In this document: in pieces, positions 9,479 through 18,809 of the stretch | Numbering within the stretch: the stretch's first letter is position 1 | Layout of the letters: every line of letters starts with the position of its first letter | NCBI GenBank assembly: GCA_002482805.1 | Contig: DLGR01000010.1 | Coordinates: forward strand, 421-33,350 | Length of the DNA: 32,930 nt | DNA from: Micavibrio sp. UBA7689 | Lineage (GTDB): Bacteria; Pseudomonadota; Alphaproteobacteria; Micavibrionales; Micavibrionaceae | Direction of reading: 5' to 3' | Made by a program: the position numbers and the translations under genes | Notes under the pieces: model-generated | Database searches by the model: none | Seen by the model: only the letters and a program-made list of their open reading frames with translations | What the model was told of the DNA's origin: nothing

Positions 9479-10849
9479 ATGCTCATACGCACAGTTTTCA
9501 TATTTTTATTAGCGATTTCAGCCCCTTATGCAGCTTTCGCGCAGAGTTTCGGCGCGCAGGAATTCACCCTTTCCAACGGTCTTCAGGTCGTCGTCATTCC
9601 CAATCACCGCGCGCCTGTCGTCACATCCATGCTCTGGATCAAGGTCGGCCGTGCCGATGAGGCACCCGGCGTATCGGGCATGGCGCATTATCTCGAGCAT
9701 CTGATGTTCAAGGGCACGCAAAAAATGCAGCCCGGAGAATTTTCAAAAACGATCAAAACCCTCGGCGGAGATGACAACGCCTTTACGGGGCAGGATTACA
9801 CCGCCTATTTCACATCCGTATCGGTCGACAATCTTCCCAAAATTATGGAGATGGATGCAGACCGTTTGGTGAATTTGAATCCGCCGCCTGAACATTTCGC
9901 ATCGGAAAAGCAGGTCGTGCTCGAAGAGCGCCGCCAGAGAACGGACAATGATCCGCGCGCGCTGTTCGGTGAACAACTGCAATCGATGGTGTTCATCAAT
10001 CACCCTTACGGCACGCCTGTGATAGGATGGATGAACGAGATCGAGCGCTATGAATGGAAAGACGTCAAAAAATTCTATGATGCATGGTATGCCCCGAACA
10101 ATGCCGTTCTGGTCGTCAGCGGCGATATCACGGCGGAACAATTAAAGCCATTGGCCGAAAAATATTACGGCACCATTCCCAAAAAAGAATTACCACCGCG
10201 CATCCGTCCGTTGGTTCCCCCCGCCCCTGCGCAAAGCGTTTTGAGCCTGCAAAGCGATGCCATTCATCAAAGCATTTATCAGAAAATCTATATTGCGCCG
10301 AGCGAGCGCATGGATAAAAAAGATTCATTGGCTTTGCAGGTATTGGCCGAGATCATGGACGGAAATGCCACCGCGCGCTTTTACAAAAACGTCGTCATAG
10401 GGCAAAAAAAGGCGACCAGCGTGGATTTCAACTATAACTCTTCCGCTTATGATTACGGCACGATAGGCATCGGCGGCACGCCCGCTGTAGGTGTCAGCCC
10501 TGAAGATCTGGGCAAAACACTCGAAGATGAAATCACCGCGATCATCACGGGCGGCGTGACCGATGCAGAAGTGAAGGACGCCATCCAGCGTTTGCAGGAT
10601 ACGGCCGTATTCGCGCGTGATTCCGTGGCAGGCCCCGCCATGATATTCGGCGCGGCCTTGACCACGGGCAGCACTGTGGCCGATGTCGAGAACTGGTCTA
10701 CCGATATTGCCAAGGTAACGGCAGCGGATGTCAAAGCAGCGGCATCCAAATATCTGGACAATACCAAACCTTGGATACGCCCCGCCGTAACAGGCCATTT
10801 GCTCCCCGCCGAAATAGCACCACCGGAGGTTTCCGATGTTCAAAGATAA
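9479..10849 (+). CDS. M16 family zinc peptidase, catalytic member
   Basis: A 456-residue secreted or periplasmic protease. Residues 1-22 form a signal peptide ending in Ala-Phe-Ala-Gln. The inverted zinc motif HxxEH is 'HYLEH' at 70-74 within 'GVSGMAHYLEHLMFKGT'. The distal zinc-ligand glutamate lies in 'VVLEERRQRTDNDPR' near residue 150. Later segments ('HPYGTPVIGWMNEIE', 'WYAPNNAVLVVSGD') are standard for M16B peptidases. The next gene encodes an M16 protein without HxxEH and overlaps this one by 14 nt. By analogy with other M16B pairs (such as the mitochondrial processing peptidase subunits) the two products probably form a heterodimer with one active site. Substrate unknown. Confidence 0.93.
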   Translation: MLIRTVFIFLLAISAPYAAFAQSFGAQEFTLSNGLQVVVIPNHRAPVVTSMLWIKVGRADEAPGVSGMAHYLEHLMFKGTQKMQPGEFSKTIKTLGGDDNAFTGQDYTAYFTSVSVDNLPKIMEMDADRLVNLNPPPEHFASEKQVVLEERRQRTDNDPRALFGEQLQSMVFINHPYGTPVIGWMNEIERYEWKDVKKFYDAWYAPNNAVLVVSGDITAEQLKPLAEKYYGTIPKKELPPRIRPLVPPAPAQSVLSLQSDAIHQSIYQKIYIAPSERMDKKDSLALQVLAEIMDGNATARFYKNVVIGQKKATSVDFNYNSSAYDYGTIGIGGTPAVGVSPEDLGKTLEDEITAIITGGVTDAEVKDAIQRLQDTAVFARDSVAGPAMIFGAALTTGSTVADVENWSTDIAKVTAADVKAAASKYLDNTKPWIRPAVTGHLLPAEIAPPEVSDVQR

Positions 10850-12233
10850 AAACCCGTGGAAATATCTGGCGCTCGGCTTCCTGCTCGCGGCAGTCCTGAT
10901 AGGATTGTTGCTGTTCTTGGGTATGCAGGCGCAGGCCGCGACGCGGTTTTTGCCTATCGAAGAGATCACAACGCCCAAGGGCATCAAAGTCTGGGTTGCC
11001 AAAGACAACTCCCTCCCCGTGGTTTCGCTCAAATTCATTTTCGTGGATTCCGGCTCCACCAACGATCCGCAAAATCTGCAAGGCCTTGCTCGGTTATTGT
11101 CGAACACGCTGGATGAGGGCGCAGGCGATCTGGATTCGCAGAGCTTTCAAAAAGCGCTGTCCGATCATTCCATTACGCTCACCTTCAATGCAGGGCGCGA
11201 TTTCTTCGGCGGTGATGTCAAAACCCTCACACGTCACCAAGACAAAGCGTTCGAGTTGCTTGCATTGGCTTTGAATTCCCCGCGCTTCGATGCCGAGCCC
11301 GTGGCACGTATGAAGGACGGCAATCTTACCCGTATCAAATCGTCGATGTCGGAGCCGGACTGGATGACGGCGCGGCTTATCAATGACCGCGCGTTCGGCA
11401 CCCATGCATACGGTAAGAACAGCGGCGGGACGCTTTCCTCCCTGCCCCGTATTACGCCGGAAGATTTGCGTACATTTAAAAATACCTATCTGACCAAAGA
11501 CCGTCTGATCATTGCCGCCGCAGGCGATATAAACCCGCAAACATTTGCCGCGACAATCGATAAGGTTTTCGGCGATCTTCCCGCCAAAGGACCTACCGTA
11601 GAGATAAAAGATTTTACCGTAGAAAATGCGGGCAAAACATTTTTATACAATCAGGATATTCCCCAGACTTTTATCGAAATCATGATGCCGTCCTTTGATA
11701 ACAAGGATAAGGATTTTTTTGCGCTCAAACTGCTCAATTATATCTATGGCGGCGCGGGGTTCGGTTCACGTTTGATGGATACCGTGCGGGAAAAAGGCGG
11801 ATTGACCTATGGTATTTATTCCAGCCTGCAAGATTACCGCCACGGAGATTTGTTGAGCGTTTCGACATCGACCAAGAACGAAAGCGCGGCGGAGATGCTT
11901 TCACTGATACAAGCCGAGATGACGAAACTGCAAAACACGCCTGTAGGGGAAAAAGAACTGAAGGATGCCAAATCCTACCTGACCGGCTCTATGCCGCTCG
12001 CGCTCACATCGACGGATGAAATCGCCGATATGATTTTGAGCCTACAGTTTCAGGAATTACCGATCGATTATCTTGACCATTATGCGGATTACATCAATGC
12101 AGTGACGCCCGCCGATATTCAACGCGTCGCAAAACGCGTGCTCGATCCTGCCTCCATGGTGACCGCACTTGTCGGCAAGCCTGCAAAGATCGAGAATGCG
12201 GAAATTGTGAAAGAGTTGCCCAATGTCCAGTAA
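10836..12233 (+). CDS. M16 family peptidase-like protein, non-catalytic partner
   Basis: A 465-residue M16 homologue with an N-terminal hydrophobic segment (about residues 11-31, ending 'GMQAQA') that acts as a signal peptide or anchor. In place of HxxEH the sequence reads 'LARLLSNTLDEGAG', so zinc binding is lost. The C-terminal half keeps the M16 substrate-groove signature 'GGAGFGSRLMDTVREKGGLTYGIYSSL'. This pattern is typical of the inactive subunit in two-chain M16B peptidases. The gene overlaps the catalytic peptidase upstream by 14 nt and pgi downstream by 11 nt, so it is surely co-translated with the first. A regulatory or substrate-binding role is inferred. Confidence 0.9.
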   Translation: MFKDKNPWKYLALGFLLAAVLIGLLLFLGMQAQAATRFLPIEEITTPKGIKVWVAKDNSLPVVSLKFIFVDSGSTNDPQNLQGLARLLSNTLDEGAGDLDSQSFQKALSDHSITLTFNAGRDFFGGDVKTLTRHQDKAFELLALALNSPRFDAEPVARMKDGNLTRIKSSMSEPDWMTARLINDRAFGTHAYGKNSGGTLSSLPRITPEDLRTFKNTYLTKDRLIIAAAGDINPQTFAATIDKVFGDLPAKGPTVEIKDFTVENAGKTFLYNQDIPQTFIEIMMPSFDNKDKDFFALKLLNYIYGGAGFGSRLMDTVREKGGLTYGIYSSLQDYRHGDLLSVSTSTKNESAAEMLSLIQAEMTKLQNTPVGEKELKDAKSYLTGSMPLALTSTDEIADMILSLQFQELPIDYLDHYADYINAVTPADIQRVAKRVLDPASMVTALVGKPAKIENAEIVKELPNVQ

Positions 12234-13797
12234 CCCCACAAAAAAAGCGCCGTGGCGCAGCTTGAAAAAACGCCGAAAGGCATTCGATACTGACATGCGC
12301 GCCATGTTTGCGGCAGACAAAAGGCGCAGCGAAAGATATTCGGTGAAAATACCCGGACTGCTCTTTGATTATTCCAAAAACAGGATCAACGAAGAAGTGA
12401 TGGGCGATTTGTTCGCTCTCGCTCGTTCCTGCAAGATGGAAAAATGGCGCGAACAGATGTTCAAGGGAGCACACATCAACGGCACCGAAGACCGCCCTGT
12501 GTTGCACACGGCCTGCCGCGCACCCAAAGGTAGCAAGATAAAAGCAGACGGCGAGAATGTCATGCCGTTCGTACACGAAGTATTGGGGCGCATGAAGAAA
12601 TTTTCGGATGCGGTGCGTTCGGGAGAATGGAAAGGCCATACGGACAAGCCTCTAACCCATATCGTCAATATCGGCATCGGCGGTTCGGACCTTGGCCCCT
12701 ATATGGTGTGCGAGGCGCTAAAAGCCTATACGCCTGAAGACATCCATATGCATTTTGTTTCAAATGTTGACGGCACACATCTGGCCGAGACATTGAAAAA
12801 GATTGACGCGGAAAGCACGCTGTTCATCATCGCATCCAAAACTTTTACGACACAGGAAACCATGGTCAATGCCAACGCGGCGAAAGCATGGCTTGTAAAG
12901 AAACTGGGCACGGACGCCGTTTCCAAACATTTTTGCGCGCTATCGGTAAATGTTGACGCGGTAAAAGCATTCGGGATATCCGAATTCAATATCTTCCCGT
13001 TCAAGGATTGGGTCGGCGGTCGGTATTCTTTGTGGTCCGCCATCGGGCTTTCGATTTGCATGGCAGTCGGTTACGAGAATTTTGAAAAGCTTCTTGCAGG
13101 TGGACATGCGGCGGACAAGCATTTCCGCGAAGCGCCGCTGGAGCAGAATATCCCCGTGATCATGGCGCTTTTGGGCATATGGTACCGTAATTTCTGGGAT
13201 GCGGACGCTGTGGCTGTGCTGCCCTACGATCAATATCTGCACCGCTTTCCGGCTTTCCTCCAGCAACTGGACATGGAATCCAATGGCAAGAACGTGGACC
13301 GCGACGGCAACATCATCAAAGACTACAAGACTGGCCCCGTATTGTTCGGCGAGCCCGGTACGAACGGCCAGCATGCGTTTTACCAGCTGATCCACCAAGG
13401 CACCGATTTCATCCCGTGTGATTTCATCGGATTCAAAAAACCCCAAAACCCTATCGGCAACCAGCACACTCTACTCCTCACCAATATGGCCGCGCAGGCG
13501 CAGGCCTTGATGCAAGGCCGCACTCTGGCCGAAGCAGGCGGCAAGGTCGCCCGCAGTTTCTCCGGCAACAGACCCAGCAATATTCTACTGTTCGATATAC
13601 TCGACCCCTATTCGCTCGGTTTCCTGATCGCGCTTTACGAGCACAAGGTTTTTACCCAAGGAATACTCTGGAACATCAATTCCTTCGACCAGTTCGGCGT
13701 GGAGCTGGGCAAGGAGCTGGCGGGTAATATCGAAAAAGGCAAAACGGAAGGCATGGACAGCTCCACATCCGCTCTCCTTAACTATATGAAATCGTAA
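12223..13797 (+). CDS. pgi: glucose-6-phosphate isomerase
   Basis: Interconverts glucose-6-phosphate and fructose-6-phosphate. It has 524 residues (E. coli has 549). Visible signatures: 'NIGIGGSDLGPYMV' for phosphate binding, 'SKTFTTQETM', PGI signature 1 'DWVGGRYSLWSAIGLS', 'MESNGK', 'GEPGTNGQHAFYQLIHQG' with catalytic Glu377 and His384, and signature 2 'GILWNINSFDQFGVELGK' with Lys497. The start overlaps the preceding M16 gene by 11 nt although the functions are unrelated, so the overlap may be simple compaction. The N-terminus (residues 1-20) is unusually basic, and an internal start cannot be ruled out. Confidence 0.96.
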   Translation: MSSNPTKKAPWRSLKKRRKAFDTDMRAMFAADKRRSERYSVKIPGLLFDYSKNRINEEVMGDLFALARSCKMEKWREQMFKGAHINGTEDRPVLHTACRAPKGSKIKADGENVMPFVHEVLGRMKKFSDAVRSGEWKGHTDKPLTHIVNIGIGGSDLGPYMVCEALKAYTPEDIHMHFVSNVDGTHLAETLKKIDAESTLFIIASKTFTTQETMVNANAAKAWLVKKLGTDAVSKHFCALSVNVDAVKAFGISEFNIFPFKDWVGGRYSLWSAIGLSICMAVGYENFEKLLAGGHAADKHFREAPLEQNIPVIMALLGIWYRNFWDADAVAVLPYDQYLHRFPAFLQQLDMESNGKNVDRDGNIIKDYKTGPVLFGEPGTNGQHAFYQLIHQGTDFIPCDFIGFKKPQNPIGNQHTLLLTNMAAQAQALMQGRTLAEAGGKVARSFSGNRPSNILLFDILDPYSLGFLIALYEHKVFTQGILWNINSFDQFGVELGKELAGNIEKGKTEGMDSSTSALLNYMKS

Positions 13798-13821
13798 AGT
13801 TTTCCTGTAATCTTCGTTTTC

Positions 13822-15123
13822 ATGGGACCGTTACCGCCACCAGCAGATGATTTTACACGCTATTCCCAGCGCGATCTGGACAAGATCATCGCCAAGCATG
13901 ACTCGTACCTGAAAGGTCGCCGCGGCGGCGCACGCGCAGTGATAAAATTCGGTGATTTATCCGATCTATCCCTTGTCGGGAAAGATTTAAGCCAAGCCGA
14001 TTTTACGGGCTCCAATTTTTCACGCTGCAATTTTTCGGGCGGAAAATTTTCGGGCACATGTTTCTTTTCCTGCGACCTGCGCCAAGCAGATTTGACCAAC
14101 GCAATTTTGAGCCGTGCGGATTTCAGAGGCGCACATCTCGCGGGGGCGAATTTATCTGGCGCCAATCTCGACGCGGCCGATTTGCGTGAAGGAAAAATCA
14201 TGGAGCGCGGCGAATCCGGCATGCTCGTGAACAAAGCCCTCCCCTCATTCCCCAAAGGAAAGGCGGCAAACACAATTTTTACCGGAGCGAAGCTGACCGA
14301 TACCAACATGAACAGCATCAAGGCGATGTCTGCGGATTTTTCGGATGCGGACCTTTCCGGTGTTTTGCTCAGCCAAGCCAATTTGAGCGGCGCGAATTTC
14401 GACGGTGCAAACCTTACCAAGGTTGATTTTACAGGCTCTGACCTTACCCGTGCGAATTTATCGAATTCCATTATGTCGGGCGTCATTTTGCGCAATGCGG
14501 AACTGCAGGAAGCCCAATTGGATAACGTTGTCAAAGACGAAGCCATGGGCAAGCGTTTGTCCGAAGGACCAAAAACGCTTTCCGAACTTCTCGAAATACA
14601 CCGCAAATGGATCGCCAGCGCTGGCAAGCAAGGCCATCAGATGGATTTGAGCGGATTTGATCTGCGTGATATTCACGACCTAGCCCATTACCCCATGACG
14701 GCCATGCGTGCCGTAAAGGCAACGTTTCTCGGCCTTTATCTTGACCGCGCCAACATACAAAGTGCGACGCTCGATTATTCCGACTTCCGCGATTGTCGTT
14801 TGATCAAGGCGGATTTGCGCGGCTCTTCCCTCAAAGGTGTGAATTTCGGACGCTCCGATCTGACGGGTGCGAATTTGGGCCCGTTGAAATTCGATACGCC
14901 CGAAGGGCACGGCGTGCGTTTGCAGCGTGTAAATCTGTCAGGTTCTTCCATGAAATTCTGTAATCTGCGCGAAGTGGATTTACGCGATTCCATTTTGATG
15001 GGTGTGGACCTGTCCAACGCGGTTCTGACAGGGTGCGATTTGCGCCGTGCGGATTTGACGGGCGCGAACCTCACAGGCTCCAACCTCGACGACGCCCTGA
15101 CCGAAGGCGCGATAATCCGTTGA
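13822..15123 (+). CDS. pentapeptide-repeat protein
   Basis: A 433-residue protein built largely of A(D/N)LXX repeats. Block one covers about 47-125 ('LSDLSLVGKDLSQADFTGSNFSRCNF...ANLSGANLDAADL'); after a short insertion it resumes at about 150-240. A helical linker (about 240-275, 'LSEGPKTLSELLEIHRKWIASAGKQG') is followed by block two at 275-430. The repeats should form right-handed quadrilateral beta-helices. No signal peptide is seen. The linker sits where many alphaproteobacterial members have 'LxxHxxWxxSxGxxGxxxDLSGxDL', so this is probably a conserved soluble family without a known role. Proteins of the fold include DNA mimics (Qnr, MfpA), but there is no specific evidence for that here. 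It lies between pgi and mutL. Confidence 0.92.
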   Translation: MGPLPPPADDFTRYSQRDLDKIIAKHDSYLKGRRGGARAVIKFGDLSDLSLVGKDLSQADFTGSNFSRCNFSGGKFSGTCFFSCDLRQADLTNAILSRADFRGAHLAGANLSGANLDAADLREGKIMERGESGMLVNKALPSFPKGKAANTIFTGAKLTDTNMNSIKAMSADFSDADLSGVLLSQANLSGANFDGANLTKVDFTGSDLTRANLSNSIMSGVILRNAELQEAQLDNVVKDEAMGKRLSEGPKTLSELLEIHRKWIASAGKQGHQMDLSGFDLRDIHDLAHYPMTAMRAVKATFLGLYLDRANIQSATLDYSDFRDCRLIKADLRGSSLKGVNFGRSDLTGANLGPLKFDTPEGHGVRLQRVNLSGSSMKFCNLREVDLRDSILMGVDLSNAVLTGCDLRRADLTGANLTGSNLDDALTEGAIIR

Positions 15124-15201
15124 TTTAACTACATTAATACCCGTGGATGAGGCGTGCGCAATGCTTTCGCCACAGCCACTCCATAATATATGATCCTATC
15201 C

Positions 15202-16965
15202 ATGCGCATACGCCATTTACCCGACTATCTGGTGAACCAGATCGCCGCGGGCGAGGTCATCGAACGGCCCGCCGCCGCCGTTAAGGAACTGGTCGAAAAC
15301 GCTATCGATGCGGGGGCCTCGGTGGTGGAAGTGGATTTACGCGATGGTGGTAAATCCATGATCCGCGTGCGCGACAACGGCGGCGGCATGACGCGCGAAG
15401 AACTCGCTGCCTGTATCGAACGCCATGCGACCTCGAAACTGCCCGATGATGATCTGGTCAATATCCGCCATTTGGGCTTTCGCGGAGAGGCGTTGCCCTC
15501 CATCGGCGCGGTTAGCCGTTTGTTTATCACATCCAAACATGCAGATGAAAAGGATGCGTGGACGTTATCGGTAGAAGGCGGGGCGAAGAAAGCGCCTTCA
15601 CCCGCCGCGCATCCGCAAGGTTCCACAGTCGAGGTCCGCGATTTGTTTTATGCGACGCCGGCGCGTTTGAAATTCCTTAAAACCGACCGTGCGGAATATA
15701 CCGCCGTGAAAGATATGCTCACCCGTATCGCCATGGCGCATCCCCATGTGACGTTCAAGCTTACGCACAATGACGCGCCATCCCTGTCAGTGGCGGCGCA
15801 GGATCGCCTGGAACGCCTTTCGGCACTACTGGGCAAAGATTTCGGCACCAACGCCATTCCTGTTCATGCGGTGCGCGAATATGTGACGATTACGGGCTTT
15901 GCAGGACTTCCGGGGTTTGATAAGGGCACGGCGCAGTTCCAGTTTTTGTTCGTCAACGGACGCCCTGTGCGGGATCGCTTGTTATTGGGATGCGTGCGCG
16001 CGGCCTACACAGATTTGCTGGCCCGCGAGCGTCATCCCGTTGTCGCATTATATATTGAAGTGCCGCCCGATGAGGTCGATGTGAACGTGCATCCCGCGAA
16101 AGCCGAAGTGCGTTTCCGCGACAATGCGTTGATCCGCGGCGCGATTGTGGGCGCTTTGAAACATGCTTTGCTTGCGGGTGGGCAATCGACATCTTCTACC
16201 ATGACAACTTATGCTCTGTCTTCGTTCCGTGCGCAATCATCCGCGCCTGCCATGCCTTTCCGTGCCGCCTATCCTTCCACCTATGGCAATCTGGCGGAGA
16301 AGATAGAGCAAAATTATGTACCCCTCATGGAAACCCTTCCGTCCGCCCGCGCGGAATTGCAGGAAGTTCCCGCAACGGAAAGCTTCCCGCTTGGAGCGCC
16401 GCGCGCACAGGTGCATGAGAATTATATCATCGCGCAAACGCAAGACGGCATGGTCATTGTCGACCAGCACGCCGCGCATGAAAGATTGGTTTACGAGCGT
16501 TTCAAGGCACAAATGGCCGAAGGCGGAATCGCGCGCCAAGGCCTTTTGGTACCCGAAATCATCGATATGGATGATACGCGCATTGCGGCTCTCCTCGAAA
16601 AATCGGATTTGTTCGAGCGTTTAGGGTTGGAGCTGGAAGCGTTCGGCACAGGATCGCTCGCCGTACGTGCCGTTCCCGCGATTTTATCGGGTAAGGCGAA
16701 TATTGCGAAGCTCATCAAGGACATTGCCGAAGAAATCGTCGAGCAGGATTCCTCTATCAAACTGGAAGAGCGCATCAATTCCGTGCTTTCGACCATGGCG
16801 TGCCACGGATCGGTGCGTTCAGGACGCCGTATGAACGTGGAAGAAATGAATGCACTGCTCCGCGCCATGGAAGAAACCGAAAAATCCGCATACTGCAACC
16901 ACGGACGCCCGACTTATGTTACTTTAAGCCTTAAAGATATCGAAAAATTGTTCCACAGACGGTAG
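15202..16965 (+). CDS. mutL: DNA mismatch repair protein MutL
   Basis: Couples MutS mismatch recognition to strand removal. I start at ATG 15202, giving 'MRIRHLPDYLVNQIAAGEVIERP', the canonical MutL beginning; an ATG at 15190 would add four residues. Of 587 residues, the N-terminal GHKL ATPase shows 'ENAIDAG' (32-38), 'DNGGGM' (58-63) and 'GFRGEAL' (92-98). The C-terminal domain has the endonuclease motif DQHA-x2-E-x4-E (421-432), 'ACHGSVRSG' (Cys534) and 'CNHGRP' (565-570). This is therefore the nicking type of MutL used by bacteria without MutH. A linker around 325-395 is low-complexity. The membrane-protein gene follows after 7 nt. Confidence 0.96.
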   Translation: MRIRHLPDYLVNQIAAGEVIERPAAAVKELVENAIDAGASVVEVDLRDGGKSMIRVRDNGGGMTREELAACIERHATSKLPDDDLVNIRHLGFRGEALPSIGAVSRLFITSKHADEKDAWTLSVEGGAKKAPSPAAHPQGSTVEVRDLFYATPARLKFLKTDRAEYTAVKDMLTRIAMAHPHVTFKLTHNDAPSLSVAAQDRLERLSALLGKDFGTNAIPVHAVREYVTITGFAGLPGFDKGTAQFQFLFVNGRPVRDRLLLGCVRAAYTDLLARERHPVVALYIEVPPDEVDVNVHPAKAEVRFRDNALIRGAIVGALKHALLAGGQSTSSTMTTYALSSFRAQSSAPAMPFRAAYPSTYGNLAEKIEQNYVPLMETLPSARAELQEVPATESFPLGAPRAQVHENYIIAQTQDGMVIVDQHAAHERLVYERFKAQMAEGGIARQGLLVPEIIDMDDTRIAALLEKSDLFERLGLELEAFGTGSLAVRAVPAILSGKANIAKLIKDIAEEIVEQDSSIKLEERINSVLSTMACHGSVRSGRRMNVEEMNALLRAMEETEKSAYCNHGRPTYVTLSLKDIEKLFHRR

Positions 16966-16972
16966 GAAACCC

Positions 16973-17488
16973 ATGGAAGATAAAACCCAAAACCAAAAAA
17001 ATATCATCAACGTCCTTTATTTCATGATCGTTTTATCAACGATTTTGAGTTTTGTTCCGCATACGATGGGGCAGTTGATATCACTGACCCTTATCGTTGT
17101 CGCGCTGATCGGCGCCTATATTTATAGGGGAAAGGATTCAGAAGACGGCCTTCTCTACAACCATATGACCTATATGATAGGCACCATATGGATCGGCACG
17201 AGCTTCATCCTACTCGGTTGTATGATCATGGGATTGTGGGTTTATGTGTCCGGCGACCAAAGCGTTATCATGCGCGCCATCACACAACTGGAAGCAGGCG
17301 GCATGATTACCGAGGAGCAGCTGACCGAGTATACGAACCAGTATATCATCTCAAACCAGTCGCTACTCATAAAATCCAGTCTGATCGCCGTCGGTCCCGC
17401 CATTTTGTATTTCGTCTATCGCGTGACGAACGGTATCGCCCGCGCCGGCAAGGGATACAGGATTGCCAACCCCAAAAGCTGGCTGTAG
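16973..17488 (+). CDS. small inner-membrane protein, DUF4870-like
   Basis: A 171-residue protein with about four membrane helices: 13-32, 35-52, 65-93 and 125-150. The ATG has a good GGTAGGAA upstream. After the second helix comes 'YRGKDSEDGLLYNHMTYMIGTIWIG', and the C-terminus reads 'YRVTNGIARAGKGYRIANPKSWL'. The polar 'H.TYM..T.WIG' and terminal 'P.SWL' patterns are shared with a family of proteobacterial membrane proteins often annotated DUF4870. No catalytic residues stand out and the function is unknown. It sits between mutL and purN with 7- and 9-nt gaps, so it is probably co-transcribed with both. Confidence 0.8.
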   Translation: MEDKTQNQKNIINVLYFMIVLSTILSFVPHTMGQLISLTLIVVALIGAYIYRGKDSEDGLLYNHMTYMIGTIWIGTSFILLGCMIMGLWVYVSGDQSVIMRAITQLEAGGMITEEQLTEYTNQYIISNQSLLIKSSLIAVGPAILYFVYRVTNGIARAGKGYRIANPKSWL

Positions 17489-17497
17489 AAGAAACGC

Positions 17498-18085
17498 ATG
17501 ATCAAAATAGGTTTTCTTGCATCCCATAACGGCAGCGCGGCGCGCGCCATCACCGAAGCGTGCCGCAGCGGTGCATTAAAAGGCGCCGCGACCGTTCTGG
17601 TCACTAACAACGCCAAAGCCGGAGCCCTTGATTGGGCCAGAGATATGGGTTTGAAAAGTGTCGTGCTCAATGCCTCCAACACGCAGGATGTCGATAAAGC
17701 CATTGCGGACGTGTTTTTGGACAATTATGTCGGTCTGGTCGTGTGTTCTGGTTACATGAAATTGATAGGCCCAAAAACCATCGCTTCCGTCAAAGGCGAT
17801 ATATTGAACGTGCACCCTGCCCTGCTACCCAAATACGGCGGCAAAGGGATGTACGGCAAATATGTGCACCAAGCCGTGTTCAGAGCCAAAGACGTTGAAA
17901 CCGGAATTACCATTCATCTGGTGGACGGAGAATATGACCGGGGGCGCATCATAGCCCAAAAGATCATTCCCGTGTCTTCGGATGATTCCATGGAGATGAT
18001 CGAGGAAAAGGTAAAAGCCGCCGAACCTGATTTCTACATACAAACGCTGCAGAGAATCCTGTCCGGCGAACTTTCACTTAAATAG
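17498..18085 (+). CDS. purN: phosphoribosylglycinamide formyltransferase PurN
   Basis: Transfers a formyl group from 10-formyl-tetrahydrofolate to GAR, the third step of purine synthesis. It has 195 residues. The catalytic set is visible: Asn104 and His106 in 'DILNVHPALLPKYGGKGMYG' and Asp147 in 'LVDGEYDRGRII'. 'VVCSGYMKLIGP' is also typical. The N-terminal loop is 'ASHNGSAARA' rather than the usual SGxGSN form, which is seen in some PurN relatives. purM, its usual partner, is not nearby. The stop codon directly abuts the stop codon of the convergent pirin gene, with no visible terminator between them. Confidence 0.93.
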   Translation: MIKIGFLASHNGSAARAITEACRSGALKGAATVLVTNNAKAGALDWARDMGLKSVVLNASNTQDVDKAIADVFLDNYVGLVVCSGYMKLIGPKTIASVKGDILNVHPALLPKYGGKGMYGKYVHQAVFRAKDVETGITIHLVDGEYDRGRIIAQKIIPVSSDDSMEMIEEKVKAAEPDFYIQTLQRILSGELSLK

Positions 18086-18778
18086 TTATGCGAGATCGAA
18101 GAGCAATACTTCGGAGTCAGCTTTTGCGGTGATTTCAATGACATCGGTATCAGTGATTTCCGCGCCATCGCCTTCTTTAAGGGCTTCACCATTCAGCGTA
18201 ATCCAACCGCGTGCGACTTGCAAAAAGCCGCCGCGGCCTTTGGCGAATGTGTAGGAAGTTTTTTGACCGTCCTTCAATTGCGCCATCGAAAGCGTTACGT
18301 CCTGATGAATGGTAATTGCGCCATCTGTGCCTTTACGATCACCGATCACAACAAATTGACCTTCTTTGGGTGTAACGGTCTTTTGTTCGTAAGAAGGTTC
18401 CAGCCCGCGTTTTTCGGGGCGGATCCAGATTTGCAAAAGATGCGTGCCATTGTCATTCGAAGGGTTGAATTCCGAATGCAAAATGCCTGTGCCCGCACTC
18501 ATGCGCTGGATTTCACCGGGGCGAATGGTGGAGCCCGTACCTAGCGAGTCCTTATGCGCCAGCTCACCTTTCAGGATATAGGTGATAATCTCCATATCAC
18601 TGTGAGGGTGGGTATCGAAGCCCGCGCCCGGAATCACAACATCGTCGTTGATGACGCGAAGCGATCTGAAGCCCATGCGCGTGGGGTCCATAAAATTGCC
18701 AAAAGAAAATGTGTGCTTGCTATCCAGCCAGCCGGTTTTTGTGGTGCCGCGGATTTCGCGGTCATGAATGCGGATCAT
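18086..18778 (-). CDS. pirin-family bicupin (YhhW-like)
   Basis: A 230-residue cytoplasmic bicupin. Metal ligands are His57 and His59 in 'THPHSDMEIITYILKGELAHKDS' and His101 and Glu103 in 'GTGILHSEFNPS'. 'LRVINDDVVIPGAGFDTHPH' is the usual lead-in. Members include E. coli YhhW, which has quercetin 2,3-dioxygenase activity in vitro; the physiological role is unclear. The C-terminal cupin shows no metal set, as normal. The start has AGAGAGG upstream. The gene is convergent with purN and lies downstream of the ABC exporter, from which it is separated by a terminator. Confidence 0.92.
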   Translation of the reverse strand: MIRIHDREIRGTTKTGWLDSKHTFSFGNFMDPTRMGFRSLRVINDDVVIPGAGFDTHPHSDMEIITYILKGELAHKDSLGTGSTIRPGEIQRMSAGTGILHSEFNPSNDNGTHLLQIWIRPEKRGLEPSYEQKTVTPKEGQFVVIGDRKGTDGAITIHQDVTLSMAQLKDGQKTSYTFAKGRGGFLQVARGWITLNGEALKEGDGAEITDTDVIEITAKADSEVLLFDLA

Positions 18779-18809
18779 AATATCCTCTCTTTCTAGGCTT
18801 TATACGCAA

